Of a DNA stretch of 64,000 nucleotides, positions 44,375 to 55,835 are shown in pieces. The translations under genes were made by a program, and so were the position numbers. Source of the stretch: Tubulanus polymorphus (Eukaryota; Nemertea; Palaeonemertea; Tubulaniformes; Tubulanidae); NCBI RefSeq assembly GCF_964204645.1, contig NC_134031.1:8098501-8162500 (forward strand), in the 5' to 3' direction. The notes under the pieces are model-generated. The model was not told the DNA's origin, did not search any database, and saw only the letters and a program-made list of their open reading frames with translations. Positions within the stretch are counted from its first letter, which is position 1. Every line of letters starts with the position of its first letter.

Positions 44375-46897
44375 TCAAGACGAGTTTTGTGATATCTTAG
44401 ATTTAACATCATCTGATTGAGTTACAATTTCTTCTTGTACAACCTGAGTAAGCAGTCTCATTGGACTCATTATACCCTCAATTGCGTCTTCAGAAATGAT
44501 CATGTTATTCTCGTCCATATGAACGATTTCAAATTCTAACATTTCTTCATCAGTTTCCATCATGACTGTGCCACTTACATTGGGGTCAGTTACCTGATAC
44601 TGACGTTCAAAATGATCAGTTTGAGCTCTGCCCTGGGGCAAACTGGGATCCTGAACAATATCACCCGAATCATTAACAGAATTTGACTCAGTTTTATTCT
44701 GAACGGCCACCAAGTGTTCCATCAATGCACTGTGGTCAGTTGATTCATTTAGATCCACCGAGTCATTTACAATCATATAATGCTGCTCGCCATCCGATGA
44801 CTTAGGTGCCACAGATTCTCCAACCTGCACTAAAATAGCTGCCAAATCTTCTTTAGTTTCAATCTCTTTTTTTATGGTTTGCTTCCTTTTAGAACAGCCT
44901 TTTTTAGCTTTGCTCCCACAACCAGATTTTGTTTTTGGTGGAGCTTTTTGTTTGGCTAATCGCACAATGATCCTTTGTGGTTGAACCGGTGATTCATCAT
45001 TTACAGTATTTCGTCGTCTTCTTGACGACCTCCTTTGTGGCAATATTTCTTCTTCATCCTCATTTTCATCATCGTCGTCATCATCATCATCATCATCCTC
45101 AATGTTTTCTTTCACTTTCAATGAAGCTTTACGTTTTCTACCACGACTTGAAGTTGTCAATTCAATCTCAGAAAAGCTAGGTTTACCCTTCTTGGCTTTA
45201 CGCCGATTTTCACGCTTTTTCTGAGCATCGAGTCTCTTATTTCTGTCTTTCTTAGCTACGGTTTGTTTTGCACCTCTTGTATTGCGATTAGGTTTGATTC
45301 TATCAGCGTCATCATCAGAGTTTTGCGGCCCATGCACAGTGGTTATGTGCCTCTTCAAATCACCCGATCGAGAAAATTGCCGGTCACACATATCACAACA
45401 AAATTCTTTTCCATGTTGCTTTTCATGACATTTCAACACACTTTCACTACGAAATCGCTCTCCGCACAAACGACATGTCAATTTCTCGTTCATGCGAAGT
45501 TTTTCTTCACGCTCCTCAATGCTGTTGGGTAATCGCTTTGGAGGATGTAGACGATTTTGCAGACGTTTTCCACCGGATTCTTCACGTAAATGTAAATCTT
45601 CGTGTTTCGTCAAATCAGACATTCGACAAAATCGTATGCCACACCAATCGCACTGAAAAGGTTTGAATTCTGCATGCCGGCGCATGTGAATTGTTAAATT
45701 GTGGCATTGACTGAACGACGCCCCACAAATCTGGCAGATGAAATTATCCGAGCCAGTGTGAATTTTCATATGATGGTTCAATGCGCTCAATGGCGTGAAA
45801 CTCTCACCGCATTCGGGGCAGACATGAACTTTTGATTGATAATCGTGAAGATTTAGATGGTCGTTAAGATGGTTCTGAGTTGAAAAACGCTTCGTGCATC
45901 GGTTACACGGAAACAACAACTTGTCTGCATTCAGCAGGTGCAGTTTTACATGTTCCTTACATCCAGTACTCTGAGCAAAACCTTTACCGCAGTAACCGCA
46001 AACATACGGCAAATATCCAGTATGTATTCGCTCGTGACGATTCAAATTTGATTTGTGACTGAACGATTTCTTGCAGACGACACACTTATACGGACGTTTT
46101 CCAGTGTGGGTGCGTTCGTGTAGACGTAAATTCGACGAAGTGCCGAATGATTTACTACACAATCGACATTTATACGGTTTCGGTTTCTCCGGTTTCAATT
46201 CAGGAACTTGTCCCACTTGAACAATTCGTCGTGCCTTTGATTTTGACTTGATTGACTTCATTTCGACTAAGTTTGACGGATCAGTAATTTGCAACGAGCA
46301 TGCTGTTATAGTTTTCTTCTTTTGAAATTCGGCTGCATTTTTCAAATATTCCATAGAGTAGTTGCGAGTTGTGAATGCTGGCTGAGAATGTCGCTTCTTC
46401 GGTTTCGACTTAAGTGTTTTCATCTGGTAATGCGTATGCGGAATATCCATATCATTGTCATCATTTTCATCGTATCTGTTGTGTTCTCCAACATCTTCCT
46501 CTGTCATTGACTGGTCATCATCATCATCATCATCACCGTCATCTTCTTCGTCATCATCAGAAAATTCTTCGCGGTTCTTAGATGGCAAGCGACCAGAAAT
46601 ATTCGTGATTAATGCTTGTATTTGGTTTTTAACAGTGTCCTCGATGTGCTGCGATGGGATTTCACCCCCATCAAGTACCAACATTGGACTATACAAATCA
46701 TCAATGATACGATGATCACCGTAGGTTTGACCGACTCCTGGCACAACTGCTGCTTCAGATGTGACAGGATCGTGTCCACTAGAATGTTCAGTGCTTCTTG
46801 CAGCTATAGTGCTATCTATACGATCAAGAAATTCTTGATAGTCTGTATCCCTTGATGTTTCAATAGTCACATGATGAATACCGTCTGGTGTAGCCAT
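44375..46897 (-). CDS. C2H2 zinc-finger gene 2, single ORF, 840 aa, nine fingers
   Basis: A probable nuclear DNA-binding regulator. Residues 1-100 are unremarkable. An acidic run (DDDEEDDGDDDDDDD) lies near residue 115-130. Fingers 1-7 cover about residues 240-440 (YKCRLCSKSF through FQCDWCGIRFCR), two more lie at about 485-540 (LTCRLCGERF, FCCDMCDRQF), followed by a Lys/Arg-rich stretch, a second Asp/Glu run near 605-620 and an acidic C-terminal 130 residues. The ATG at 46897 is the first in frame. Fingers 1-7 match fingers 2-8 of the last exon of gene 1 in order and key residues (for example YVCGYCGK, FCR then D-L-x-K-H-E), so the two are tandem paralogues. Confidence 0.9.
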   Translation of the reverse strand: MATPDGIHHVTIETSRDTDYQEFLDRIDSTIAARSTEHSSGHDPVTSEAAVVPGVGQTYGDHRIIDDLYSPMLVLDGGEIPSQHIEDTVKNQIQALITNISGRLPSKNREEFSDDDEEDDGDDDDDDDQSMTEEDVGEHNRYDENDDNDMDIPHTHYQMKTLKSKPKKRHSQPAFTTRNYSMEYLKNAAEFQKKKTITACSLQITDPSNLVEMKSIKSKSKARRIVQVGQVPELKPEKPKPYKCRLCSKSFGTSSNLRLHERTHTGKRPYKCVVCKKSFSHKSNLNRHERIHTGYLPYVCGYCGKGFAQSTGCKEHVKLHLLNADKLLFPCNRCTKRFSTQNHLNDHLNLHDYQSKVHVCPECGESFTPLSALNHHMKIHTGSDNFICQICGASFSQCHNLTIHMRRHAEFKPFQCDWCGIRFCRMSDLTKHEDLHLREESGGKRLQNRLHPPKRLPNSIEEREEKLRMNEKLTCRLCGERFRSESVLKCHEKQHGKEFCCDMCDRQFSRSGDLKRHITTVHGPQNSDDDADRIKPNRNTRGAKQTVAKKDRNKRLDAQKKRENRRKAKKGKPSFSEIELTTSSRGRKRKASLKVKENIEDDDDDDDDDDENEDEEEILPQRRSSRRRRNTVNDESPVQPQRIIVRLAKQKAPPKTKSGCGSKAKKGCSKRKQTIKKEIETKEDLAAILVQVGESVAPKSSDGEQHYMIVNDSVDLNESTDHSALMEHLVAVQNKTESNSVNDSGDIVQDPSLPQGRAQTDHFERQYQVTDPNVSGTVMMETDEEMLEFEIVHMDENNMIISEDAIEGIMSPMRLLTQVVQEEIVTQSDDVKSKISQNSS

Positions 46898-48755
46898 GAC
46901 GATGCAAGATGCACAGCACCTTTATTTTAACAATGTATATATACTTGCTGTTTACGCACACACGTGTTGTAATGTTCTCAAATCTGAAAGGTATAACAAA
47001 AACTGGGTCTCAATTCATTTGTAATTCCAATATGAAAATTTCTTTCTTCATAGGAAGTAAATTTATTTCAAATTCTGTTCAAATGATGATATTGTAGCAA
47101 ATTAGAATCCAACACAATTCTTTTAGGACATTGGTCAATATTTGTCAAATGCCTAGTAGTCGAAGAAGGCTCATTCAGGTAGAGAACATTACAAAACAGG
47201 TGACTGCTGCAAACTAGGATCTCCCTGACCATCGTGAACACTAACTAGAGCACAAGACAAATGATACGTGGTAATATTGCCTGAGGTATAAATGCCATGT
47301 AAAATGCCAGAGGGGAAAAATGCTACAAGTAAAAGGAATTGCTATGAATTTACCAAACATTAACTGAGAAATTACTGAATTAACAGTTCATTGTACATGT
47401 ACCTTTAAATTTAGATACATGTCGGCCTGAACAGAAAATAAATTGCTTTCCTTTGCTTATTAAGTAATCAAGAATAGAAAAATCTAATGTCAGTCAGGAG
47501 CAGCAACATTTCAGCAATATTTTGTACATGATATAGGCCAGCCTACTGAAGGAAGCTTGTCGGACTTCTTTACCTAAAGATAGGACACCGCATCCATTTA
47601 AGTTAATTTGCCAGGCTGTAACACGCAGGATACAGAGCAGCAATTGAGAATTGGCAATTGATGAGAACTGGCAGTGTACAGTATTCAGCCAGTTGCCTCA
47701 GTGAGTTGCACATCGTCTACTCCGGTGCTGCAACCACCAGTTCAGTTTTAATGCGACAAAAATGATTGTAAGGTTTCTAGCAAATCAGAGACGAGCATGC
47801 ATAGGGAGTATACATTTAGTATCTTAGGCTGTTGGGGTTTAATTTTTAGTAGAAACTCGAGAGACAGGCTTCGATCTGAGGAATAAAAGCCACTCGCCTG
47901 TGGGGCAAGCATATCTGAAATTTTGCGTGCTCCCTGAAAATGAACCTGCCCTATGCAGTCCGATTGGTGGCACAATCATCCGTTGTATTGAGTGGGAAAA
48001 AAGTTTGAGACATAGAATTGCACTGGCCCGGTGGACAAGTGATAATGATTATCTACAGTACTTGCCCTAATGAAAATATACTTGTCACTAGCAATCGGAC
48101 AAGTGCTTAGATCGAACCCTGGGGAGAGGATAGAACGAAAGGAGAATGCACTTAACATCAGGTAGTATTGATCAACATGAGCAACAACTGCGTCAGGAAT
48201 CCCCGTTTGCAAGAGGGCTCATGCAACCTAGGCTAGCTGCATCATTAAAGTGCTATTGAAGAAAATGTTTTTTGTTCTCGATTTTTCAGAAACCTAAACA
48301 GGCGAGCTATGTAGTAAATGATTCTGAAAACAATACAGTGGGAGGCAATCACATGGTACATTCTCAGGGTTGAAAATTCTATTCTTGCACTAGACTTGCA
48401 CTTAGTTTTTCCTGACTTGATCAGTTGAGAACCCAATCAAGTAACACCGTCAATTACATAAGACATAGACAGAAACTGTTTGATTCTACATGTGATTTAG
48501 CAATTTAACAAAATGGCTGGCTTTTTTACTGAAAAGAAAGTTGCCTGACTGGTTCTTCTTGTCAGGAAATTTGTTATAGTGGTAGAGAGGAGGGGAGAAA
48601 TAATACCGTAATATAATTTCTTAATGAGCATATATTGAATATTTTGAAGAAAACAGCAGAGTTTTCTTAACTGTTTTATTAACTGTTTTATTAACTTTGT
48701 AATGATTGTTGGTTCATGTCTGAAATACATGGTTTATTTATATATAAGTTCAATA
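46898..48755. other. 5' flank of zinc-finger gene 2 and non-coding sequence
   Basis: The start-proximal part should include the promoter of gene 2, but no clear TATA box or known motif stands out. The ORFs here are short and show no domains. Confidence 0.4.
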
Positions 48756-49115
48756 ACCTGTCTCGACCATCATACCAAGTCTCATGGAAATCCATCACGA
48801 TTCGCACGGTGTATCAAGCTAACAAATACTTCATGCTTGCCAACCTGACAGCCATGTTTGGCGGCCGATGCCTTCCATTTTCAATTGAGGATATCTGATG
48901 TCTGACTCATAACTCACATCAACTTTCAGAGAAATCCATTGAGAATTGCAAGCAGTATCATGCTCCCAAAAAGATTAAAGATGGCTACCCTGGTGGCCAT
49001 TTTGGTGGCTGATGACCTCTATTTTGAATATGAGTGGGTATCTCACCTGTGTCACTCGAGAGTTTTATGAAAATCCATCCAGAATTGCAGGCTGTATCAA
49101 GCCAACAATGTCTCA
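48756..49115 (+). repeat. Three diverged tandem units of ~120-170 bp
   Basis: The common order is TCTCATGGAAATCCATC, CGATTCGCACGGTGTATCAAG, CCAACA, then a GGCGGCC/GGTGGCC patch and GATGCC or GATGACC. Copies start near 48775, 48930 and 49060. Confidence 0.5.
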
Positions 49116-50960
49116 AGGGGAACGCGCAAACGATTGATAAGATGTCTGCCTTCCATGGAGACATAATGAACTTAGCTTCACTTAGATAAATTATAAAGCA
49201 ATCCTTGATGAAATAAGCACTGTATGTAGGCTATATCTGAAATAATCTGACAGGTTCCAGGCATTCACCCCACACTATATCATAACACTATGTAGGTTTT
49301 GGAAGTTCTCTAAAGTTTCTATAATCTTTCTAGCAAATACTGTTGCTACCATAGTACGTGGACACAACAAAACTATATTGGTAGAGTCGTGAACACAGTG
49401 AAAAATGATGTAAGTTGTTTCCATCAGGTCACCATATACTTACTAAAGTATCATCTGGTAAGTAAATCATGATAAGAAGGAATGGTATTTGACCTTAAAA
49501 TCTAGTACATATCTAAACAGTCATCTTGTTCATTGTCAGATCCACCAATGATCAAGATGACTGTTAAGCTAGGTACCAATATATTTAACGTATATTGGCT
49601 GAACATTTTTACAAATATATTTTTGTAAAGCCCGCTTGATTTAGATCAGTTTAATCCGGATTTCCATCAGTCCAGATCTTCATGGTTGACCTATACATAA
49701 ATGTGTCAATTACGATGTTTAACCTGGACTTTCTCATAAGCCTGACTATAGCCCACCCTTGATTATCCGCCCTCCAATTAACCAACATTCTCGCTATCTG
49801 CCTTAAAATGCCTGTGTACGGATTTCCCCAATGTAATTTGTGTTCGATTAGGCCTAATTGCGAAATTCGCTTACCACCATCCACCAGTATCTTAGTTTCA
49901 ACAGTGCTTTTTACTTAGAACATAGGCACAATCATCCGCCAATGATTTTTTTTCTCCAACAAAAGTAAATATATAAGACCTATTTGTTGTTTTGTCTTTT
50001 GAATACTGCATTATACGCATTATCAATATATCGAGTAGCAATACCCATAGAGCCAGCAGACGAGAGGTTGCCACTGACAGCACACTCACTGTGGTTCCTA
50101 GCAGTAGGCTATTATGTATTATACGTATGCAGAAAGCCTAATGGTGGTTAGTTCTTTAGAGTCGAGGTGAAAGTGCTGCTAAAACATCCCAAATTAAACA
50201 AAGGACAATTAAGGACTTAAAGTTAAGGACAAGGAGTTAAAATGGTTCACTTGTTTTGAATTAAATACTTGCTCCGTAAACTTATGTTATTTGAGTGATT
50301 TTTTTTCTACCGCATTGAATTCAGTTGCTTAACCAGATTATCCGCCAAAATTAACCTTGTCCCCCAAAGTTGGCGGATAATCGAGGGAAGACTGTTATTT
50401 CATTCATGTGGATTCTACATTATATACATGGCCTATCTGAACAGCGATCTCGAGCATGATCTTACTTGCTTTCTGGATTCGTTTTACCTCTGACCTCTTT
50501 TACAACTGGCATTTTTGTAACCTGTGGCATTTTTACCTACATCCAATATTCGGAAAGGAACATCCTTAATCAAACTTGATGCATTAAACTTGACTATTAT
50601 CTTACCTGACTTGATACAGAAAAAGGCTTGGCTCTTAACAAAATTTCCAATACATCAAATTTTAACCTCTACCATGCTGTAAAGATAAAAGAAAATATTC
50701 AAATCAATGTTAATTAACTAAATTAACTTAATTAACTAACTACCAAAAAGATACGTTACAGTTAAAGCAGCAGTGGCATTGGAACCGTAGCGACTGAAGC
50801 AGCGGCAATTGTAATAATTTACATTTTTTTCTTTGACGAAATTGAAGTAAATTTGCCGCAGCAATATCAAAACCTATCAAAAATCGGCAATTGGCTGTGG
50901 CAATCAAAAATTGCTTCCAACACGCCTGAGCAGGGTTAAATATAACCTATCAACTTAACA
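49116..50960. other. Non-coding stretch, possible diverged pogo-like ends
   Basis: CCCTTGATTATCCGCC at about 49757 and the inverted GGCGGATAATCGAGGG at about 50372 look like TIRs of an old pogo/Tigger-like element of about 650 bp, but the extreme ends are too diverged for a firm call. Nothing else is recognised. Confidence 0.35.
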
Positions 50961-50965
50961 TTTAA

Positions 50966-51130
50966 CTAGGGTCCAGGGACACCACGCCCAACTAGAGAGT
51001 AATCTGAATAGGTGACAATCTGATAATCTTAAAATCGCTGAACATACAGGAAGTAACCAATGACCTTGAACTCATCACAATCGTATAAAATGTCATGAGC
51101 TACAACATAGCGATTGCCTGTGGTAAACAA
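50966..51130 (+). repeat. Dispersed repeat A, copy 2
   Basis: It starts CTAGGGTCCAGGGACACC and includes CCAATGACCTTGAACTCATC, ACAATCGTATAAAATGTCAT and GAGCTACAA, like the copies at 19297 and 63108. Confidence 0.7.
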
Positions 51131-51364
51131 AGTAGACACAGGCCCCCTAAATCCCAGTATAAATGAAAATTTTATAGCCCAATGGGTCTTAAGTCGCAAG
51201 TGAGCTAAAAGGGGCACAATTGAAGAATCGCATCGATAATTTTTCTGGGACTCGAGTGCTTTAATGCTGGGATAAAGAGGTATTGGACCCAAGCTTTGTA
51301 ATATCTTATTAAAAAGAGAGTGAAACAAATTACACCCATGTTACAGGGTAGGCCTTTAACATAG

Positions 51365-51545
51365 CGTTTCAGATATTTCACTTTGAGTTACAGGTTTTAC
51401 AGTAAAAGACTGTAACAGGGCGTTACAGCTTGTCAAACCCATATCAGGCTACAATGTGTTACTGATATTTCACTATGAGTTACAGGGGTTTTACAGCTTG
51501 TCAAACCCAGGGCGTATTACAGGGTATTACAGGGCGTTATATTTA
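51365..51545 (+). repeat. Short tandem duplications of a TTACAGGG/CTTGTCAAACCC unit
   Basis: The order GATATTTCACT(T/A)TGAGTTACAGG, TTTTACAG, CTTGTCAAACCC occurs twice, with extra short TTACAGGGCGTT repeats. Confidence 0.55.
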
Positions 51546-51858
51546 CTTGACTTGACAAAGATCGCTGGCCAAAAAAACAGATCACACTACTACCCATCTG
51601 ACCTCTAGCTACCAACTGCTTAATTGCAACCGTCCAATTATCTTGGATCAAGTTTCTCCCTTTCACAATCCTAGGGCTACATAAGTTAATCCACTAGGCT
51701 TTACTCCGTTTACCTAACGCGGATAATCACTGTGTGGGAAGATAGGCTACACGAATATTGGGCAATTGTATTCAAGAAAATGTTTGAGGGGAATTAATAT
51801 TCTAACTCAATGGAATCGTCATGCGTATCAAAAATTGTGATGACCTCCATCTTCACCC

Positions 51859-51909
51859 GTCAAGGGATTCGAACCCACTCTGCTAAAGCCGTTCCACAAA
51901 CCCCTTGAC
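51859..51909 (-). repeat. tRNA-like hairpin remnant
   Basis: On the minus strand a terminal stem GTCAAGGGG...CCCTTGAC encloses a T-arm-like GGGTTCGAATCCC. At about 51 nt it is too short for a tRNA and lacks D and anticodon arms. A truncated tRNA or SINE piece is likely. Confidence 0.35.
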
Positions 51910-52283
51910 CTCACGAATCATTGGAGTCGTTACTACCCGACCAGAATCAGGTCGGGCCAATCACAGCGCTTGTTACAAACGACATTAGGCATCTATGGAA
52001 TTTCCCGGTAAATGGACCAATCAATGAACACGTAGCGAACGCGGAGGTATTGTCGCGTGTTGATATATGACGTCATGCGCAAAAGCGCCAGTAATGAAAT
52101 CGCGCGTCGTGAGGCCAGGGGGCTGGGTGGAAGCGAGTTCGGGAGCAATACCGGATCCCTGGCAAGCGAGGATGGATGACCTCAGTCATGTAACATTCGC
52201 TCTTCGTGTTGGAATCATCTTCACTTGCCAGGGTTTGATTGCCACCCGCTGAGGCTTGCGCCAACACAAACCCTGGCCACAAA

Positions 52284-52902
52284 GGCGCTATTGCACTTTC
52301 GTAGCCCCCTCCCAAAAATGTTTATTTCTGTATACTATTAATCAGGGAGGTTTGTAGAGTCAAAATAAATTACTTTTGACAAAAAAAAACTAATTTTTTC
52401 CAAGCCAAAATTCTGATAATTTGGGGCCGATTTCCTCGATTAAAACCGACGGGTCGGCCATGTTCCCGCACTAATTACCACCTAATAACATCTGAATAAA
52501 TATATCTCAATAACTTTAATTGAATTGACAAAACTTCGTTTTTGGGCATATAACTTTTCTTCATCAGAACATCTTTAAATTCATAGCTAAGGTTGAAAAT
52601 AATGCAATCATACACGCATCATTTTCAGAGATGGTTATGTTTGAAAACATGGTTTTTGCAAAGTTTTAATGTCATGACATTTCAGTGGAGCGTTAGAAAC
52701 TTTGATTGACATCCAATATGGCGTTGTTGACGTCGCGAATCGGCGAATTTACACGCGATTTAGGGCCCAAAATAACAAAATTTTAACCTAGAAAAAGTAA
52801 GTTTTTTGGGTCAAAAGTTACTGATTTTGAATCCCTAGAGCTCCCTGATAAATATGCTGAAAAAAAATTTTTGGGAGGGGGGTACGAAAGTGCAATAGCG
52901 CT
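52284..52902. mobile_element. 619-bp TIR element with 8-bp target duplication
   Basis: The TIRs are about 36 bp: GGCGCTATTGCACTTTCGTA then GCCCCCTCCCAAAAAT at the left, and the inverted copy at the right with two mismatches. The 8-bp duplication GCCACAAA lies at 52276-52283 and 52903-52910. Eight-bp duplications occur in hAT and P elements. The ends do not look like either, so the superfamily is open. No transposase is encoded. Confidence 0.75.
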
Positions 52903-53944
52903 GCCACAAACCCTTCAATGGTCTATTAGACCATAGTCTAGTACCTAGCCGTCGTTCTACAAAACAACGTCTAGGGCGAAAGTGCTCATATAAGGTTAAT
53001 TCTCGTCCCTCATTTTGAGGGACTAGGCTTTGAGCGTCTATTTCACCCCTTAAAACAGCTTTTGACAATCGTAGTAGCTCAAAACTTTTGACTAGTCGCC
53101 TCAAAAAATAGCTGGAGTGAAGCAACATAACAAATATGGCGGCTTTTCGTGGTGCATGAGGGGAGTGTAAATTACGGATTCGGACTTGAACTTCGGACTT
53201 TATTAATTTAGTCCGTATTGGAAATCCCAATTGTGGCAATCAATTCAATTCAAATCAATTCAATAAATTCTCCGGTTCTGATTGGCTAGATGTTGTATGG
53301 ACTGGTGATCGCTAAGCGGCAACCTGAAGAAATATCCTTGGTCAGTGTACTGTGGGCTAATTAGTCTAATTAATTGAATACCAGTCGTTGTTACGATTCC
53401 CTACAACGTCTGACGCTAAAAGTATCATATAGAGGTTAACTCCTGTTAATTGCAATGCAACAACTGATTTTAGTGTCAAATCAAACCTTTGTACTAAAAT
53501 AAATAAATTAGTTACCTTGTTGACTTTGAAAACGTGTTTTATAATAAAATTTTTGATGATTTAAATCGCGAACGGAGAATTTATTGATTTGATTTGAATT
53601 GAATTTATTGCCACTATCGGGATTTCCAATACGGACTGAATTAATAAAATGTGAAAATTCAATATGTCTCTCTAAAATTACTCTAAATGTTATTTTTTGT
53701 TGATAAAACGCATAAATTTTGGTCAATTTTAACCTTAATAATTTGAAACAAGAATGATATCGCATTGGCACCAAGTTTAAGTTTGAATCCGTAATTTACA
53801 CTCCCCTCATGCGCTGCACCACAAAAAGCCGCCATATTTGTTATGTTGCATCACTTCAACTGTTTTTTGAGGCAACTAGTCAAAAGTTTTGAGCTACTAC
53901 AATCGTCAAAAGCTACTTAGGATTACAAATTTAGAAACAGGATA

Positions 53945-55518
53945 AACTGCAGCTATGCAGCATGTCCCGTGAGAGGACCTGGGGCCTGTGACGGGACATC
54001 CTTGTCCCGTCACAGGTCCCGATGGAAAATGAAAACTTTGCATTTCGTAGACGAAATGTCGAAAGAAACTGCACTCGATTGGTTACTATATACACTCAAA
54101 ATAATGTTAAGAACATGTTAATAATCGAAATTTGTTCGTAATTTTATTATTTCAGATCAATGATATCATCAAATCGAAACATTAAATGTAATAATGAAGA
54201 TCGGATCAAGAGAAGACAGAACCACAGCTATCGAAATTTCAATTTTTAGTGTATAGACTGACTCATACTATCGAAAATAAAGTGAATGTATCTTGACAAT
54301 TTTGGTGCCAATGGTGTTAGTAACTGTTTGTTAAGCGTTACACTGCAAACAAAAGTAAAAGTTGAGGGGGCAACTTAATGGCCCTAGATCACTCTCGAGA
54401 GAGAATTCAAAGTGAGGGACCCGATTCAACACACTGTCCCGTGAGAAGACCCGATTCAACTTACTGTCCCGTGAGAGGACCCGATTTCAAATACTGTCCC
54501 GTGAGAGGACCCGATTCAACACACTGTCCCGTAAGAGGGCCCGATTTTAAATACTGTCCCGTGGGAGGACTCGATTCAACACACTGTCCCGTGAGAGGAC
54601 CTGATTCAACACACTGTCCTGTAAGAGGACCCGATTTCAAATACTGTCCCGTGAGAGGACCCGATTTTGAATACTTTCCCGTGAGAGGGCCCAGTTTCAA
54701 ATAATGTCCCGTGAGAGGGCCCGATTCAACACACTGTCCCGCGAGAGGACCCGATTTTAAATACTGTCCCGTGAGAGGACCCGGTTCAACACACTGTTCC
54801 GTGAGAGGGCCCGATTTTAAATACTGTCCCGTGAGAGGACCCGATTTTGAATACTGTCCCGTGATAGGGCCCTGTTTCAAATAATGTCCCGTGAGAGGGC
54901 CCGATTCAACACACTGTCCCGTGAGAGGGCCCGATTTTAAATACTGTCCCGTGAGAGGACCCGATTTTGAATACTGTCCCGTGAGAGGGCCCGGTTTCAA
55001 ATAATGTCCCGTGAGAGGGCCCGATTCAACACACTGTCCCGTGAGAGGACCCGATTTTAAATACTGTCCCGTGAGAGGACCCGGTTCAACACACTGTTGT
55101 ATTTAAAATCGGGTTCCTTCGCGGGACAGTATTTAAAATCGGGTCCTCTCACGGGACATTGTGTTGAATCGGGACCTCTCACGGGACGATAACTTGAATC
55201 GCGGGTTCCGTTGTAAAATCCTGCGTGAAAAACGTGCATTCATATCCCCTATTGTCCCCCTGGCCCTGCAGTAAATTAGAATTTTTCGGTAGGCCCTTAT
55301 GTATTTATAAATGAAATCAAAATGGAAAATGTAATAATTACAATCGATAGTTGAATTTATTTATTCATAATCGTTATAGGCAGAATACATAAGAATATAT
55401 AAGGGACTCGAAACCGCTAGCATTGGAATCGACGTTTCATGTAAGAATTCTACATTTGTCCCGAGAGAGGACCCATGTCCCGTCACAGGCCCGGGTCCTC
55501 TCGCGGGACGCTGCAGTT
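53945..55518. mobile_element. 1.57-kb TIR element, TA target, filled by a 30-bp satellite
   Basis: The inverted ends share AACTGCAGC, then GTCCCGYGAGAGGACC and GGCCTGTGACGGGACAT, flanked by TA at 53943-53944 and 55519-55520. The same GTCCCGTGAGAGGACC string is the core of the internal satellite. No transposase is visible. Confidence 0.6.
54409..55200 (+). repeat. 30-bp satellite with higher-order pattern and an orientation switch
   Basis: Units start GTCCCGTGAGAGGRCCCG and end in one of four tails: ATTCAACACACT (A), ATTTTAAATACT (B), ATTTTGAATACT (C) or GTTTCAAATAAT (D). In the second half they follow the order D A B (A B) C, so blocks of several units were copied together. At about 55100 the orientation flips, and three to four units run to 55200 in reverse. 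The 30-bp unit gives repetitive ORFs on both strands (VRGPDSTHCP-type) that I do not regard as genes. Confidence 0.85.
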
Positions 55519-55835
55519 TAACTCATATGCAAATTTATGCACAAACAATAGTTAACTTCCATCTGATTACACTCAGGACAGTCAATTTGAGGTAAGTTGA
55601 TGGTGTTTTAAGGGGTGAAATAGACGCTCAAAGCCTCGTCCCTCAATGAGGGACGAAAATTAACCTTATATGAGCACTTTCGCCCTAGACTTTGTTTCAG
55701 GAACAACGGCTAGCTACTAATAATTAGTAGTGGTGGGCGCTGAGCGGGATCCTGTCCGCCCAAGAAACCTTGGGCGATGTAATAGACTAATGTCGCAACC
55801 GAGGAGCCAGGGTTTGTGTTGGCGTAAGCTTGTTG

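Larger units (their letters stand above)
52255..55830. repeat. Large foldback (inverted-repeat) structure with two inserted elements
   Basis: The left arm is 52255-53274 and the right arm 53573-55830, in reverse complement, around a 298-bp loop. Matching blocks read from the centre outward are CGGAGAATTTATTGA, GGGATTTCCAATACGGACT, CCGTAATTTACACTCCCCTC, GCCGCCATATTTGTTATG, AGTCAAAAGTTTTGAGCTAC, AAGGGGTGAAATAGACGCTC, TTAACCTTATATGAGCACTT and CCAGGGTTTGTGTTGGCG. The left arm is interrupted by a 619-bp TIR element and the right arm by a 1.6-kb TIR element. A further 120-bp gain lies in the right arm at about 53650-53770. Confidence 0.75.

Noticed and set aside
52067-53239. Several ORFs of 61-134 codons around 52.1-53.2 kb
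   Set aside because: They fall in the foldback arm and the TIR element and show no domain.
54378-55239. Repetitive VRGPDSTHCP and SGPLTGQ ORFs
   Set aside because: By-products of the 30-bp satellite. Both strands are open and no unique sequence is included.
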